A stretch of 64,000 nucleotides of DNA from Molanna angustata. Its lineage: Eukaryota > Arthropoda > Insecta > Trichoptera > Molannidae. Where the stretch lies: assembly GCA_963576475.1 (NCBI GenBank), contig OY754969.1:22417216-22481215 (forward strand), read 5' to 3'. Below are positions 36,503-46,546 of this stretch, in pieces. The position numbers were made by a program, and so were the translations under genes. The notes beneath the pieces are model-generated. The model made no database searches. It had not been told where the DNA came from and saw nothing but the letters and a program-made list of their open reading frames with translations. Each line of letters begins with the position of its first letter. The stretch's first letter is position 1.

Positions 36503-36688
36503 ATGACCCGAATGCAAAGTTCTAGGTACCTAAATACTAACTCCTAACCTCACTGGAGTATTTAGTAAGAATACTTCCTCCAGTTAGGAAGCCACGTGAT
36601 CTCCTAACTTAAGTGAGCGACTGTGCAATGAAAACATGGTTAGTATTTAGAATTTATTATTTAGGTAGGACTCTACATTCGGACCTAT
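36503..36688. mobile_element. Small MITE with CCGAATG inverted ends
   Basis: Ends ATGACCCGAATGCAAAGTTC and (inverted) AGGTCCGAATGTAGAGTCC form imperfect terminal inverted repeats. Internal CTAAATACTAACTCCTAACC and TTAGTATTTAG strings are themselves partly complementary. A related fragment with the same TTAGGAGTTAGTATTTAGGT segment lies inverted at 62610-62735, showing this is an interspersed family. It is non-coding. Confidence 0.6.
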
Positions 36689-37409
36689 ATGGTTTTGGAA
36701 TGAGATTTTGCTGTTTATTAAGATCCCCAAGTATTTAATTTCATTTGTTTTTTTTGTAAGACAAACACAATAACATTGCTTATTACAGTTATATAATCGG
36801 AGGACATGTTAGGAGCTTGATTTTGGCTGACCAGACTCAGTTGAAATGAAAGACAGGTATTTGGTTTTAGCAACATTAAGTTAGTTCGATATATTTGTGC
36901 ATATGTAAAATGGCAAATTTCCCTTATAATTTATACTTTTTATAAATACGAAAAGCATTAAAATTTAAATTAAACGAAATAATCACAATGTTTTTCACTC
37001 AAACGCAAATTTATACTTGAAAATATATGTTATTTGTGTAAAAATGCATTCCGACATTTAAATAAACAATATTTTGCTTAGGAAAAGGATTGTGAGGTTT
37101 CATTCGTGACTAAATTTGAAGGAAAAATTACGAAAAAAATAACACAGTAAACAATTAATAAGTTGATTTTTTATTTGCCCAAATTACTCAATGGTCGTAA
37201 ATGAAGCGATATGCAGAATATTCAACCTTTAAAATTTTCTAGTTTCTGATGGTTAGTGACACAAAAAAACCCACATACATAATAATATTCTAAAATATTA
37301 TGGTAGGGGATTTATTGGATCAAAAAATTAACATTATTCAAATATAAGATAGCTGCTTCACTAGAATAAATCTTTTCTGAAGCAGCTATCTGTGTACCTA
37401 CAGTATTTG
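36689..37409. other. AT-rich spacer, nothing recognised
   Basis: No open frame or repeat recognised. Confidence 0.5.
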
Positions 37410-37610
37410 ATATTCATACATACATACCATTACGCCATATCATTTACGGGGTAAGCAGAGAAAACCGGACTCCATTAATGCAGACATTGCTGGCTTCACT
37501 TACATCCATGCATCGTCTCATACATGCTAGTCGATTGTTCAAGCGTCCTTTGTTTCCTTCATTCAAAATATCATTGACATGGTCATGCCATTAAGATGAT
37601 ATAAAATCGA
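37410..37610 (-). pseudogene. LINE 3' end fragment, same family as 2022-2384
   Basis: On the minus strand the sequence TGGCATGACCATGTCAATGA followed by an RRCMDV-like stretch (GAGACGATGCATGGATGTAA) corresponds to the WNYHVNDIL...RRCMNV segment of the remnant at 2022-2384. It ends in the same CTCTGCTTACCCCGTAAATG/ATATGGCGTAATGGTATG terminus. Frameshifts are present. Only about 200 bp of the tail remain. Confidence 0.65.
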
Positions 37611-38360
37611 ATAACAGATTAAGTTCCCAACGAATTATTTTCTCTTATAGGACGATTGTTTCGGCTGACAAGGATCTAAGGAGCTCTATAATAACACTAG
37701 AGTCTACAATCCGAATCTACCCGTTTACATTCTGTTTCCAGTTGGCTCTCTGATTGGTTGAGATCTCGTAGTATTAAGTCAAATGAGCTGTGAAATTTTA
37801 TATTAAATGCGAAAAATTAAAAGAATATTATATATTTAATTTACAATAATATATAATTCAATTTATAAAGCAACTCGCTCACGCGAGTCGCTGTTATTAT
37901 TAAACACAAACTTAAACCTAACCTAAGAATGCAGAAAAGAAACTCAGGGCCTAGACGCTACTTATAATAACTACCTAATACAACAACAAATTAACATACA
38001 TATTATACTTTATTAAAATTAGATTTTATTTATATGATTAAGATTAGTTGTCATAAGAAGAATATTGATATTTTATAATTTATTTATTTATTATTTTACT
38101 TCGTGTACAGTATTACATTATGTGTACAATAGCGTGTTTATTGCTATAAGGCAAATTTCTTCCAACCAATAAAAGCAACGTCAAGCCATAAATAGTGTAT
38201 TAGTAGGTACCTACATTAACAGACAAACACGTAAAATTATTAAATGTTATGCAACAAAGAAAGGAGGGATATAGAGGTAGTTGGTGGAGAGAGAAAGAGA
38301 GAGAGAGTATGCAAATGGAGTATCAATTAAGAGTTATTAGATAGGTATAACAGCTTTAGT
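37611..38360. other. Spacer with minor repeats
   Basis: A perfect small hairpin ACTCGCTCACGCGAGT lies at 37873-37888. At 38083-38100 a TTATTTATTTATTATTTTAC run looks like a minus-strand LINE tail. 38135-38180 resembles the body of SINE family B (TTTATTGCTATAAGGCAAAT). A GA-rich run is at 38284-38308. No gene is seen. Confidence 0.5.
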
Positions 38361-39472
38361 ATTCCGGATAGTTTAGTGTTCTTCTTCTTCTTTCGTGTCA
38401 GCAACGCATTCAAATAATTTTCTGCCAGTGCCTAGCAACGTCAATAGCACAATCATTGCCCACCATAAGATCGTGCATGGTGCAGTTGACTGGGTTTGAG
38501 GGGCAGCTGCACAGATGTGCGGTGGTCTGCTGCTCTCCACAGTCACATGTCGTTGGTAATCCCTGTTGCAGGAAGCCCCATGTAGACAGGTTATCCAACG
38601 TTCTCCCAACGCCCGTCTTCAGTCTGTTTAGTGACTTCCACGTACGCCACTCCGCGTTGTGGCCCGGGGGAAGACTCTCCTTAGGGCGGACGAAGTTATC
38701 GGGGGCTTCTTGCTGCCATAGACGGAGCCTTTCCTGCTCAGGGTGAGATGGAAGTGGCTGCATTGATGTCAGGAAACTTTTGCGTGATCTTAGTCTTATG
38801 TCAGGGGGGGCGTGGTCATACAGAGAGTGAGTAGAAAGAGTTTCTGCTTTGTGCATTTCCGTCCGGCATATAACATTGCGCCTTATGTGTGGTGGAGCGA
38901 TACCCGCAAGAGGATACAGTTTCTTGACTGCAGTGGGCTTAAGGCATCCTGTGATGATTCGGCAGGTATCATTTAAAGCAGTGTCAACTTGTTTGCAGTG
39001 GGCAGAACGTCCCCAGACTGGAGCCGCATACTCCTCAGTGGAAAAACAAAGCGCCATGGCTGAGGTGCGGAGCAGTGATGGTTGGGCCCCCCAGTGGGTG
39101 TTGGTTAATTTGCGTATGAGGTTATTACGTGTTGATACCTTTTGCTTTGTATTAATGCAATGTTTTTTGAAAGGCAGTGTACGGTCCAAATTTACGCCAA
39201 GATACTTGGGTGTGTCGCATTGTTCTATGGTCTTATTTTCCCACTTTAAATTAAGTTTTCTGCCCGCATCCCTGTTTCTCAGATGGAAACAGCAGACTTG
39301 CGTTTTGGAGGGATTGGGCCTAAGGTGGTTTTCTTTGTAGAAAAGCGACATTGCACTAAGTCCTTTAGTAAGCACCTCCTCGACCTCTTCGAATGTTGTT
39401 CCTGAGCTGCCAGGCCTAAGTCATCGGCATAGATAAAAGATGTTGTGTTTAGTGTTGGCCACAATCCATTCG
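38361..39472 (-). mobile_element. Family H element 5' end, interrupted by a LINE (H4)
   Basis: On the minus strand the H terminus ACGAATGGATTGTGGCCAAC lies at 39472-39453. It leads into CACTAAAC (39456-39447), stops at a LINE, and CACTAAAC reappears at 38378-38371 followed by TATCCGGAAT, an approximate match to the H subterminal repeat. Only about 45 bp of H can be recognised; the rest is lost or too diverged. Confidence 0.6.
38381..39446 (-). pseudogene. LINE reverse transcriptase, 3' fragment with frameshift
   Basis: The 5' part reads SFIYADDLGLAAQEQ (39464 downwards; the YADD aspartates are near 39425). After a frameshift near 39380 the frame 39375-38410 gives 321 codons: ENHLRPNPSKTQVCCFHLRN, YLGVNLDRTL, AAPVWGRSAHCKQVD and a cysteine/histidine tail CDCGEQQTTAHLCSCP. 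These mark the thumb and C-terminal zinc-knuckle-like region of an insect non-LTR retrotransposon. It ends in GAAGAAGAAG and is flanked by a 10-bp duplication GTTTAGTGTT (38371-38380 and 39447-39456), so it is a 5'-truncated insertion of 1066 bp. Confidence 0.85.
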
Positions 39473-39539
39473 TTTTTGTATGGGATTTGACGTTTTTTTC
39501 TACAACAACGGACAGTTAACATCAAATCCCATACAAAAA
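39473..39539. repeat. 67-bp inverted repeat with perfect 18-bp arms
   Basis: TTTTTGTATGGGATTTGA (39473-39490) and its exact complement (39522-39539) enclose 31 bp. This resembles a tiny MITE or solo foldback, and the family H terminus abuts its left arm in the T run, suggesting that H inserted at this edge. Confidence 0.7.
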
Positions 39540-39822
39540 TAATAGCGCTTGACGATAACGAACAGCGTTTTCAATTTGACTCAGGGGCATGGTACATTTG
39601 CGACATCATTTTACTTAATAGCAAAAAGCGTTTTCATCACAAATGGTAATCGAATATAAACACTGGTAGGTGGTGTGGTGTGCTACTTCTGAGTAATAAT
39701 ACTTTAAACAGACTGTCAAATTTGCATTACAAACATTGTAGGGACATAATATCGATTTGTTATGTAAAAATATGCAGGCGGGACTTGTTTTACATTATTT
39801 ATTCCTACAGGCTGCATCACCG

Positions 39823-40096
39823 GCCGTATTGCGTATTATGAGAAATCTTATGGAAAAGGGATGACGTAATAAATGCACAAGGGCTATAATAATTATATGA
39901 CGTCACTATTTAATATGTACGTCTTCATCACAGAAAAAAACATAATATATGTCTTTCACGCAGATATTCTAGGTTAATGGTTGAGTCACGAATGTTTTTC
40001 TTTAATAAAAACATGGTTTTCTAGCTCTTATTAATTTATAAATAGATAAAAATAAAATATTTTTTCCATCGGATTTCTCACATTACGCAATACGGC
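39823..40096. mobile_element. MITE, 274 bp with ~35-bp terminal inverted repeats
   Basis: The left end GCCGTATTGCGTATTATGAG (39823) continues to CTTATGGAAAA. The right end is its near complement, ending TTACGCAATACGGC at 40096, with about five mismatches over 35 bp. The interior is AT-rich and non-coding. No clear target-site duplication was seen. The superfamily is not assigned. Confidence 0.75.
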
Positions 40097-40333
40097 GTAA
40101 TTTTGAATTTACATCAAATCTTAAATATAAACTACCTCGTCACGCACTGATTTAATAACGCTGTGGTACTGATTACATAAAGGTTGTAGGTTATGTACCT
40201 ATATAATATAATTATTATTTAATTATGATTTTGTTATTTATTTATCGTATGATACTAGTGAATCAAATGTTAGTCAAAATGAACAAAACACAGCACTGAC
40301 AGCAGGCAAACACAAAACAGCACGATATATCAA

Positions 40334-41290
40334 TCACACATTCACGTCGAGGGCTCCGAGCCAATCCACAAATGCTGGTGTCAATTCGCAAATGTCCGAC
40401 TTTGGGCCTTCATATGCATGGACGCTGCATTCTTCCAATATGTCTTGCATTGTTTGAAAGGGGTGGCCACAATCGCATTGTGCGGATGGAACAATGCACC
40501 ACTTTGCCATAAGGTAGTTGCAGCGTCCATGTCCAGTGCGGATCCTATTCAGGGAGGTCCACAGCCTTCTTGGCAGCTCGAAACCTGGAGGTATCTTCGT
40601 TGGAGTTTCCATATACTTATTAACATCCAAGTTGGAGCTTACCCAGTCACTGTGCCAAGTCTCATTCAGGCTGAAGTCCTCACTAACAAGGTTACATCCG
40701 AGTTTCGCTGCTGGATTCCTTGAAGCAAGTCTTTGCTGTCCCTCAGACGGAACATCACTGTGGATTGGCAAAGCGCCATTGTCACAAATTCTCTTCCATA
40801 GATTAAATAGGGAGAATTTTCTTCTTGCGTCAGGGGGAGGTATATGTGCGAGCACAGGAAGCCACTTTATTGGGGTAGACCGGATGGTGCCGCTAATGGT
40901 CCTCATGGCCACATTCAGTTGAGTGTCGACTAGTTTTGTATGTGCACTATTGAGCCATACAGGAGCACAGTACTCTGCTACCGAATATACAAGGGCAATT
41001 GAAGATGTTCTAAGGACTGTTGCACTAGCTCCCCAAGTTGTTCCTGCCAGTTTATGGATGATGTTATTTCTGGACTTTAGTTTAGCAGCTGTTTTTTCCA
41101 GGTGTTTTTTGAATGTTAGAGTTCTGTCTAGTGTGATTCCTAAGTATACTGGTTGGTGGTTGTGGGTGAGTCTACTTCCGCAGAAGTGTACATTTAGTTT
41201 GTGATTTGCATCTCGGTTACTAAGGTGAAAGCAACTAACTTCTGTTTTATTTGCGTTTGGTTTAAGTCTCCATTTATAAAAGTAGCTCTG
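40334..41290 (-). pseudogene. LINE reverse transcriptase, C-terminal half
   Basis: The minus-strand frame is open from about 41290 to the stop at 40334, although the first Met is only at 40912. Upstream codons read WRLKPNANKTEVSCFHLSNR, YLGITLDRTLTFKKHLE, IALVYSVAEYCAPVWLNSAH. The C-terminal part has RIRTGHGRCNYLMAKW and CDCGHPFQTMQDILEEC. It is from the same clade as the LINE at 38381-39446 (shared LDRTL..KKH, AEY.APVW..SAH and RTG.GR motifs) but clearly a different family. The catalytic YADD region and endonuclease are missing. The 3' flank has AT-rich sequence with a short ATAAATAAATAA run. Confidence 0.85.
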
Positions 41291-41390
41291 TTACTTTTGA
41301 AGGTATGATTCTGTATTATCAGTCTTATGAATATATCTCGTATTAAATATTGTATAGTATGAGTATTAGGTTGTTTCAAAAACAAATAAA

Positions 41391-41490
41391 TAATGAACAC
41401 TTCCTTGCATCCTGCGCAAGTGACACATTAATTGCTACGTGACCATTTCTACTAACAAACAAATGTTTCCAGCCCAGAGAAGCGATATTT
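41391..41490 (-). mobile_element. SINE family B, 3' fragment
   Basis: AATGAACACTTCCTTGCATC and GTTTCCAGCCCAGAGAAGCG match the 3' half of the SINE at 32373-32571. The tRNA-like head is absent, and the middle is diverged. Confidence 0.7.
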
Positions 41491-41775
41491 AATCTTTGTA
41501 TGGAAAAAAAAAATTGTAAAGTTTCTGCCAAAATCACTTACGTTACGAGTCTCAGTGATGTATGTAAAGGATATGTTAGCCAAACTTGAAGAAAATCTGA
41601 TTATATTAACAGGTTGCATACCTTCTTACATCACTTTTGTAAAAGTAAGAAAAAATATTGTTTTTCTATGATAATTGCTTTTATTGAAAAAAAACTACAA
41701 ATCACAAACTCACAATATCAAAAATTAAAATAGAAAATAAGATTTATCTTAAATAATAAAGCAATGATGGTCTTA

Positions 41776-41780
41776 GTGTG

Positions 41781-41864
<84 letters not shown>

Positions 41865-41889
41865 TGTGTGTGTATGTGTGTGTGTGTGT

Positions 41890-41940
<51 letters not shown>

Positions 41941-41980
41941 TGTGAGGGTGTGTGTGTGTGTGTATGAGGGTGTGTGTGGA
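41776..41980. repeat. (TG)n microsatellite, ~200 bp
   Basis: An almost pure TG run has a few TATG, GAGTG and GAGGG interruptions towards the right. The open frames over it on both strands are repeat translations. Confidence 0.95.
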
Positions 41981-43248
41981 CTTCTGGAAAAATAAGAGCA
42001 TATAAACATCAAATTTATGTGCGTACATGTACTAGTATACCTGACTCGGTGTCCCAATAACTATTTTTTTAAATTTCAAAATAAGATTCGTCAAAAACGG
42101 GTGTTATTTGTACGAAAATAGTTGTAAACGTAAAAGTTAGAAGTACGTATTTATACGAATATGTATAAAGATTTGAAATGTTGAAATATGTGAAATAATA
42201 ACATGAGATACCTATGTAAGCCTGTTTTGAAATATACATTGTATAATATGTCGTGTCTTTTTGTTTCGTTGGTATGCGTGCAAATCTCCCCCCTTCTCGG
42301 CGAAACGGCTTAAGATATTTGGCGTAAACTATACCAAACTAACAAAATACTGATTAGTACAAATAACTTAAATATTTGAAATTTCGCTGTATTGAAAAAA
42401 AAATCAAAATGTGCAACCTCTTTACATAGTCCAATCTTCATGATATTTGGCATATACCTATATCTTAAGCGAAAGCGAATAAATATTTATTTCAATCACA
42501 TCCTTGTGAAAATAAAACACCCTAACGAGTATCAAGAAACATTTGAGTCATTACCAATATTCAGTGCAAAAAAATGTAAATCTATAATAAATTCGAAAAA
42601 ATATCTAACAATCATAAGAGATTTTTTGATTATTTTATCTACTAAACTAGCCGAGTCAAAACATTAATTCAAAGGTTTATGGCATTTCCATAATTCCTAA
42701 AATTGAAATAAAAAAACTGTATTTTAAAGAAACTTTTTATGAGTTAGAAGGTAAAAAAATTAGAAACATTGTTCGGTAATATTTAAGCTGCTTACGCTGA
42801 AGGATTATATTCAAGAAAAGAGAGGCTTAAAACGATAAAAAGTAGGCCCAACATCTACACTGGGAAAACCAAATCTGTTTCACGGAAAAAGTGCACCTAA
42901 ATTAAAGAGTTTTTGTTTTGAATAAATTATTACGTTCATTTTTACCTTTAATGTATATATTCGAATAAATGTAGGTACATAAAAGATTTCTACTGCAAGT
43001 ACTTATACCTATATAATATGTATATTAAGAATTATACAGTAATACATAATTTGTAAAAAAAACATTGTAATAATGTTTACATCAATGAATACTGAATGAA
43101 GCAATGATTGATTTCATTGTTCGCGATAAGGAATGATAATACTCAAAATTAATAACTGTTTTAAAAAATAAATAAATATATTGTTATTGGGTGCGTGTCA
43201 AATTAATATTTGACATAGTACCTACCTGTTAGTTGCCCGAGAAGCAAT
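41981..43248. other. AT-rich spacer, nothing recognised
   Basis: A 91-codon frame (42392-42667) has no recognisable domain and AT-driven composition. No splice signals or repeats stood out. Confidence 0.5.
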
Positions 43249-43280
43249 ATTAAATAAATAAATAAATAAATAATAAATAA

Positions 43281-43323
<43 letters not shown>

Positions 43324-43353
43324 ATGAATAAATAAAAAAATAAATAAATAAAT
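43249..43353. repeat. (AAAT)n microsatellite, ~105 bp
   Basis: AAATAAAT units with a few AAT and AAATG variants. Such runs often mark the 3' tail of a LINE on the plus strand, but no LINE body is visible upstream. Confidence 0.9.
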
Positions 43354-43406
43354 ATATACATATGTAGTCAATTTCCCTTCAAATATCGAAAAAAAAACCA
43401 ACACAA

Positions 43407-43604
43407 AATCTGATCTAGGGGGGAAGTCTGGTCCAACTGGCGAAATAAAAACCCTCATGATTACCCATATCATGGATATAATTATTATATGGAGTTCTAT
43501 AATATCTTTAGATGTCATTGAACTCCATATGATAATTATATCCATGATATGGGTAATCACTAGGGTTTTGATTTCGCCGATTGGACCAGACTCGCCCCTC
43601 AGAT
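43407..43604. mobile_element. Long-hairpin foldback element / MITE
   Basis: The left arm (AATCTGATCTAGGGGGGAAG to ATATGGAGTTC) and right arm (GAACTCCATAT to CCCCTCAGATT) are complementary over about 85 bp with few mismatches, leaving a loop of about 25 bp (ATAATATCTTTAGATGTCAT). Two open frames starting MITHIMDIIIIWSS arise on opposite strands simply because of this symmetry. The transcript would form a long duplex. The family is unknown. Confidence 0.85.
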
Positions 43605-43979
43605 TGCTAGTTCCTTCGACTGACGACGTCTACTTCATTTTTTCTGCAAAGTATTTTGAAAAAACTGCAAAGTACTGGATATTAATAAAAACTTTGCAAC
43701 ACATTTCTATGGCCGATTAATTATCATTTCGCCTAATTGATTTTTTCTTATACCTACATTAAAATGCAAACAGCAGAAGTATCATATTCATGTCACAAAA
43801 ACCCATATGTTAAAAACCAGCCAACGCTTAAATGATTTTTGATTACAAATTGTGTTATGAAACAGCGTCGAGTGCTACAAATTAAAATGAAAATATAATT
43901 CATCTTAAAATGAAATATATCAAAAACGTCAATTAATAATATTTTCCAATCATTCTGATATAAATCTTTGACATCGTTT

Positions 43980-44110
43980 TTACGTTTGACATTAAATTGA
44001 ATGCGTGGAAAAAAACAAGAGCCCCGAATAATACATACGGAGCGCTTAACTGTACGAGTGCATAAAACGAACGCGGGTCGGTCGCCATTTTGAATACGTA
44101 CTGAATTGAG
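43980..44110 (-). other. Possible first coding exon / promoter region
   Basis: A locally GC-richer segment holds, on the minus strand, TTCAAAATGGCGACCGACCC, a good insect start context. It encodes MATDPRSFYALVQLSAP and then a GTATGT donor-like site at about 44030. If unspliced the frame runs on to 43933 through a hydrophobic stretch (YVLFGALVFFHAF). Upstream is GCTGGGGGCGCTTTGC. There is no recognised homologue and it may be non-genic. The diacylglycerol kinase exon lies 13 kb upstream on the same strand. Confidence 0.25.
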
Positions 44111-44740
44111 TATCTACTCTTGCAAAGCGCCCCCAGCAATCCTCCTGGCGCAGGTACACTTATATTTTCCCCTGTGTGAACTCGATGAAAGAGGAATTTT
44201 TAGCTCTCACGTGTTCGGAGAGATGAGAGAAATAGAGGCAAAAGGGAATGAATATTATTTCGTGAGCGATGGATAACGACTCACAATATTGATTGAAACC
44301 TGGAAGAAACGAAAAGTCCAACTATTGAACATAAACCGATACGTGTACCGATATGACAGAATCATTGTATGATATAATAACAAAAGTTGAAAATAGCAGA
44401 TCAACCAAGAAAACAATAATTTCACGTACATAATTCAATAAAGTTCAAACGACAGGGACAAAATGAATTATCTCTTGTTGTCAAACTTATTTCGAATTCC
44501 TTACATATAGACTGCCAAGGCTTAATTTCTAAGTCACCACTAATGAAGAACTGCCTAAGTTTATTTACATATCTTCTACTTAATAAATTTGATTCTTTTT
44601 TTCCATATAAACTTATTGTACATACCTTCTTTTATATTATGTTCCATTACTCCCATACATACCAAGATTGTTTTAATGCAAAAAAAAAATAATATAACCA
44701 CCTTTTATATATGGATGAATTCAGAATTATGAATATTAAA

Positions 44741-45626
44741 ATGTATGTGTGTCCCTCAAAAATTTTTATCCGCTTGATGTAAAAAGCCCAAAAGTTTGAA
44801 TAATTTAGAAAATTTTAGGTCTACTAAACTTTTATACTCAGAATTTTGAATATTTGTTCCAGTCAGATGTTATCAACATTCGAATTTATATTATATAATT
44901 AAGAAAAACATTTTTTATGGCAAATTTAAAAGGTTTCAAGGTTCCAAGATTTTTCAAACTTCTTTAATTAGGAAAAACATTTTTTATGGCAAATTTAAAA
45001 AGTTTCAAGGTTCTTAGATTTTTCAAACCCTTTTTTTATTAAGAAAAATATTTTTTATGGCAAATTTAAAAGGTTTCAAGGTTTCAAGATTTTTTCAAAC
45101 TATTTTAATTAAGATAAAAAAAAATTATGGCAAATTTAAAAAGTTTCAAGGTTCCAAGATTTTCCAAACTTTTTTAAATAAGAAAAACATTTTTTATGTC
45201 AAATTAAAAAGGTTTCATAGTTTTTCAAAACCTTTTTAATTAAGAAACATATTTTTTGTCAAATTTATGTAATTAACTGCCTTTATTTCTAAATACATTT
45301 TTTAAACATGTACAAATTTTATTTAGTGACGACAACATTTCATACAATTTGTATGGCAGAATACACAATATCTACGGGGAATCTTAATAGTTTCATACTT
45401 AATCTTCTTACATACATGTACATACATACCAAGATTTCACATATTATGGGTAGGAAAAATGGACTGACCTCCATATTATCCTATCCTGATAAACATATTT
45501 TATCTAGAAAACAAAATATCTTAAAATATTCAATAATTTGGATTTGAGGGTTCATAGTTAGGTAAGTATTCTTCAACTTATACTATCGCCATCGACAGTT
45601 GGATCTTCTGTGTTACATGCAACTAG
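44741..45626 (-). mobile_element. Family E element with internal minisatellite (E7)
   Basis: On the minus strand it starts CTAGTTGCATGTAACACAGA with subterminal ATCCAACTGTCGAT. It has diverged body sequence and ends in the AACTTTTATACTCAGAATTT and TTTTTATCCGCTTGATG (reverse-read) region at about 44760, without the terminal part. This is the most diverged E copy seen. Its body is expanded by a ~70-bp tandem repeat. Confidence 0.8.
44895..45260. repeat. ~70-bp minisatellite within family E copy
   Basis: TTTTTTATGGCAAATTTAAA recurs with starts near 44912, 44981, 45052, 45122 and 45191 (periods of 69-71 bp), with a shorter sixth unit. The unit corresponds to a single segment of normal E copies (AACATTTTTTATTAAGAAAA then ATGATAAATTTATGAG on the minus sense), so it arose by tandem duplication inside the element. 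Confidence 0.85.
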
Positions 45627-46439
45627 TGATAACTGAAAACATAGTGAATCTTGTAATTCAAGAACACGTATATAATATTTTATTCCTTGTCTTGTTCTTC
45701 ATAGCTGAAGGTCGTGTCCATCTTGATAAGCCTTTGCTACCTCCCCGACATGTAAATAATATATATAAGAAGTATTTTTAACAAAAAACAGTTTAAAACG
45801 AAAAAAGACTACGTATAATTTGGGTAAATTGTTTTTAATGACGTCAAACCTGTTTCATCTAAATTGATACACAATTTAAAAGAATCAGCAGGCCAAGTCA
45901 ATAAAAAATCGAGATCCGATAACATCTCGCCGCTTTTCTTGCCTATGTTTACGCCCGTGACGACAATTCGTAGTCACTAAGCGCTGTCGAGTTCGTAAAT
46001 GCACTTATTTGTATTTCTCGCCGTTGGGCTAGCTTGCGGTACTTTTTTAAATTATCATTTATGGCAATACACAATATTTTCCCCATGATTTGAATAGATG
46101 TCACATAAATTTGTTAAATAAATATCATATGCTCATATCTTTAAGCACGAAAGCAAGTTATAATTCGATCAAATTAAGTTTCTTTTGCGTTTATTGAATG
46201 TTTTGAGAGTAATTTTAAAAGTTGTTTTTAATTATGTTTCGATCAATTTATCAAGTGTGATGACAGTTGCGTGTTATTTTTTTTACTAAAAACTAAGCCG
46301 AATTTTCTTTATTTGAGTGTTTAAATACATATGTGATAAAATAGCTTACAAGAATATGTACTTTCTCAATATCAAAAGTTATTTCAAATCGATACGGAAA
46401 ACATATACGGACGCATATTTCCAATAAATATATAAACAT
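45627..46439. other. Spacer; possible diverged inverted pair with 46680-46870
   Basis: TCGAGATCCGATAACATCTC and TAGTCACTAAGCGC at 45905-45990 have loose complementary counterparts at 46770-46860 (TTAGTGACTA, CGAGATTATCTCGATA). This could be an old MITE of about 950 bp, but the match is poor. No gene is recognised. Confidence 0.3.
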
Positions 46440-46546
46440 AATTAAATTCCTGTATATCCCTGTATTATGCTTGTATTGTTACTTATTGTATGTGTAGTCT
46501 GTTGAAAAGCCAAATAAATAAAAATAAATAAATAAATAAATAAAAC
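46440..46546 (+). mobile_element. LINE 3' end with (AAAT)n tail
   Basis: A short sequence (TGTATTATGCTTGTATTGTT, then GTTGAAAAGCCAAATAAATA) ends in an AAATAAATAAAT run. It resembles the 3' UTR plus tail of the LINE at 25622-30254 in layout and ending, and is probably a very short 5'-truncated copy. Confidence 0.5.

Noticed and set aside
38456..39340. Plus-strand frames 38456-38746, 38849-39340, 40418-40723, 40518-40922 and 40923-41204
   Set aside because: They lie opposite minus-strand LINE reverse transcriptase frames that carry clear motifs, and show none themselves.
43222..43720. Frames of 112 and 87 codons sharing MITHIMDIIIIWSS
   Set aside because: The shared peptide arises from the two arms of a foldback element read on opposite strands.
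44100..44145. CTCF-like site in GCTGGGGGCGCTTTGC
   Set aside because: The core only loosely fits the vertebrate pattern, and insect CTCF motifs differ; a single short match is not evidence.
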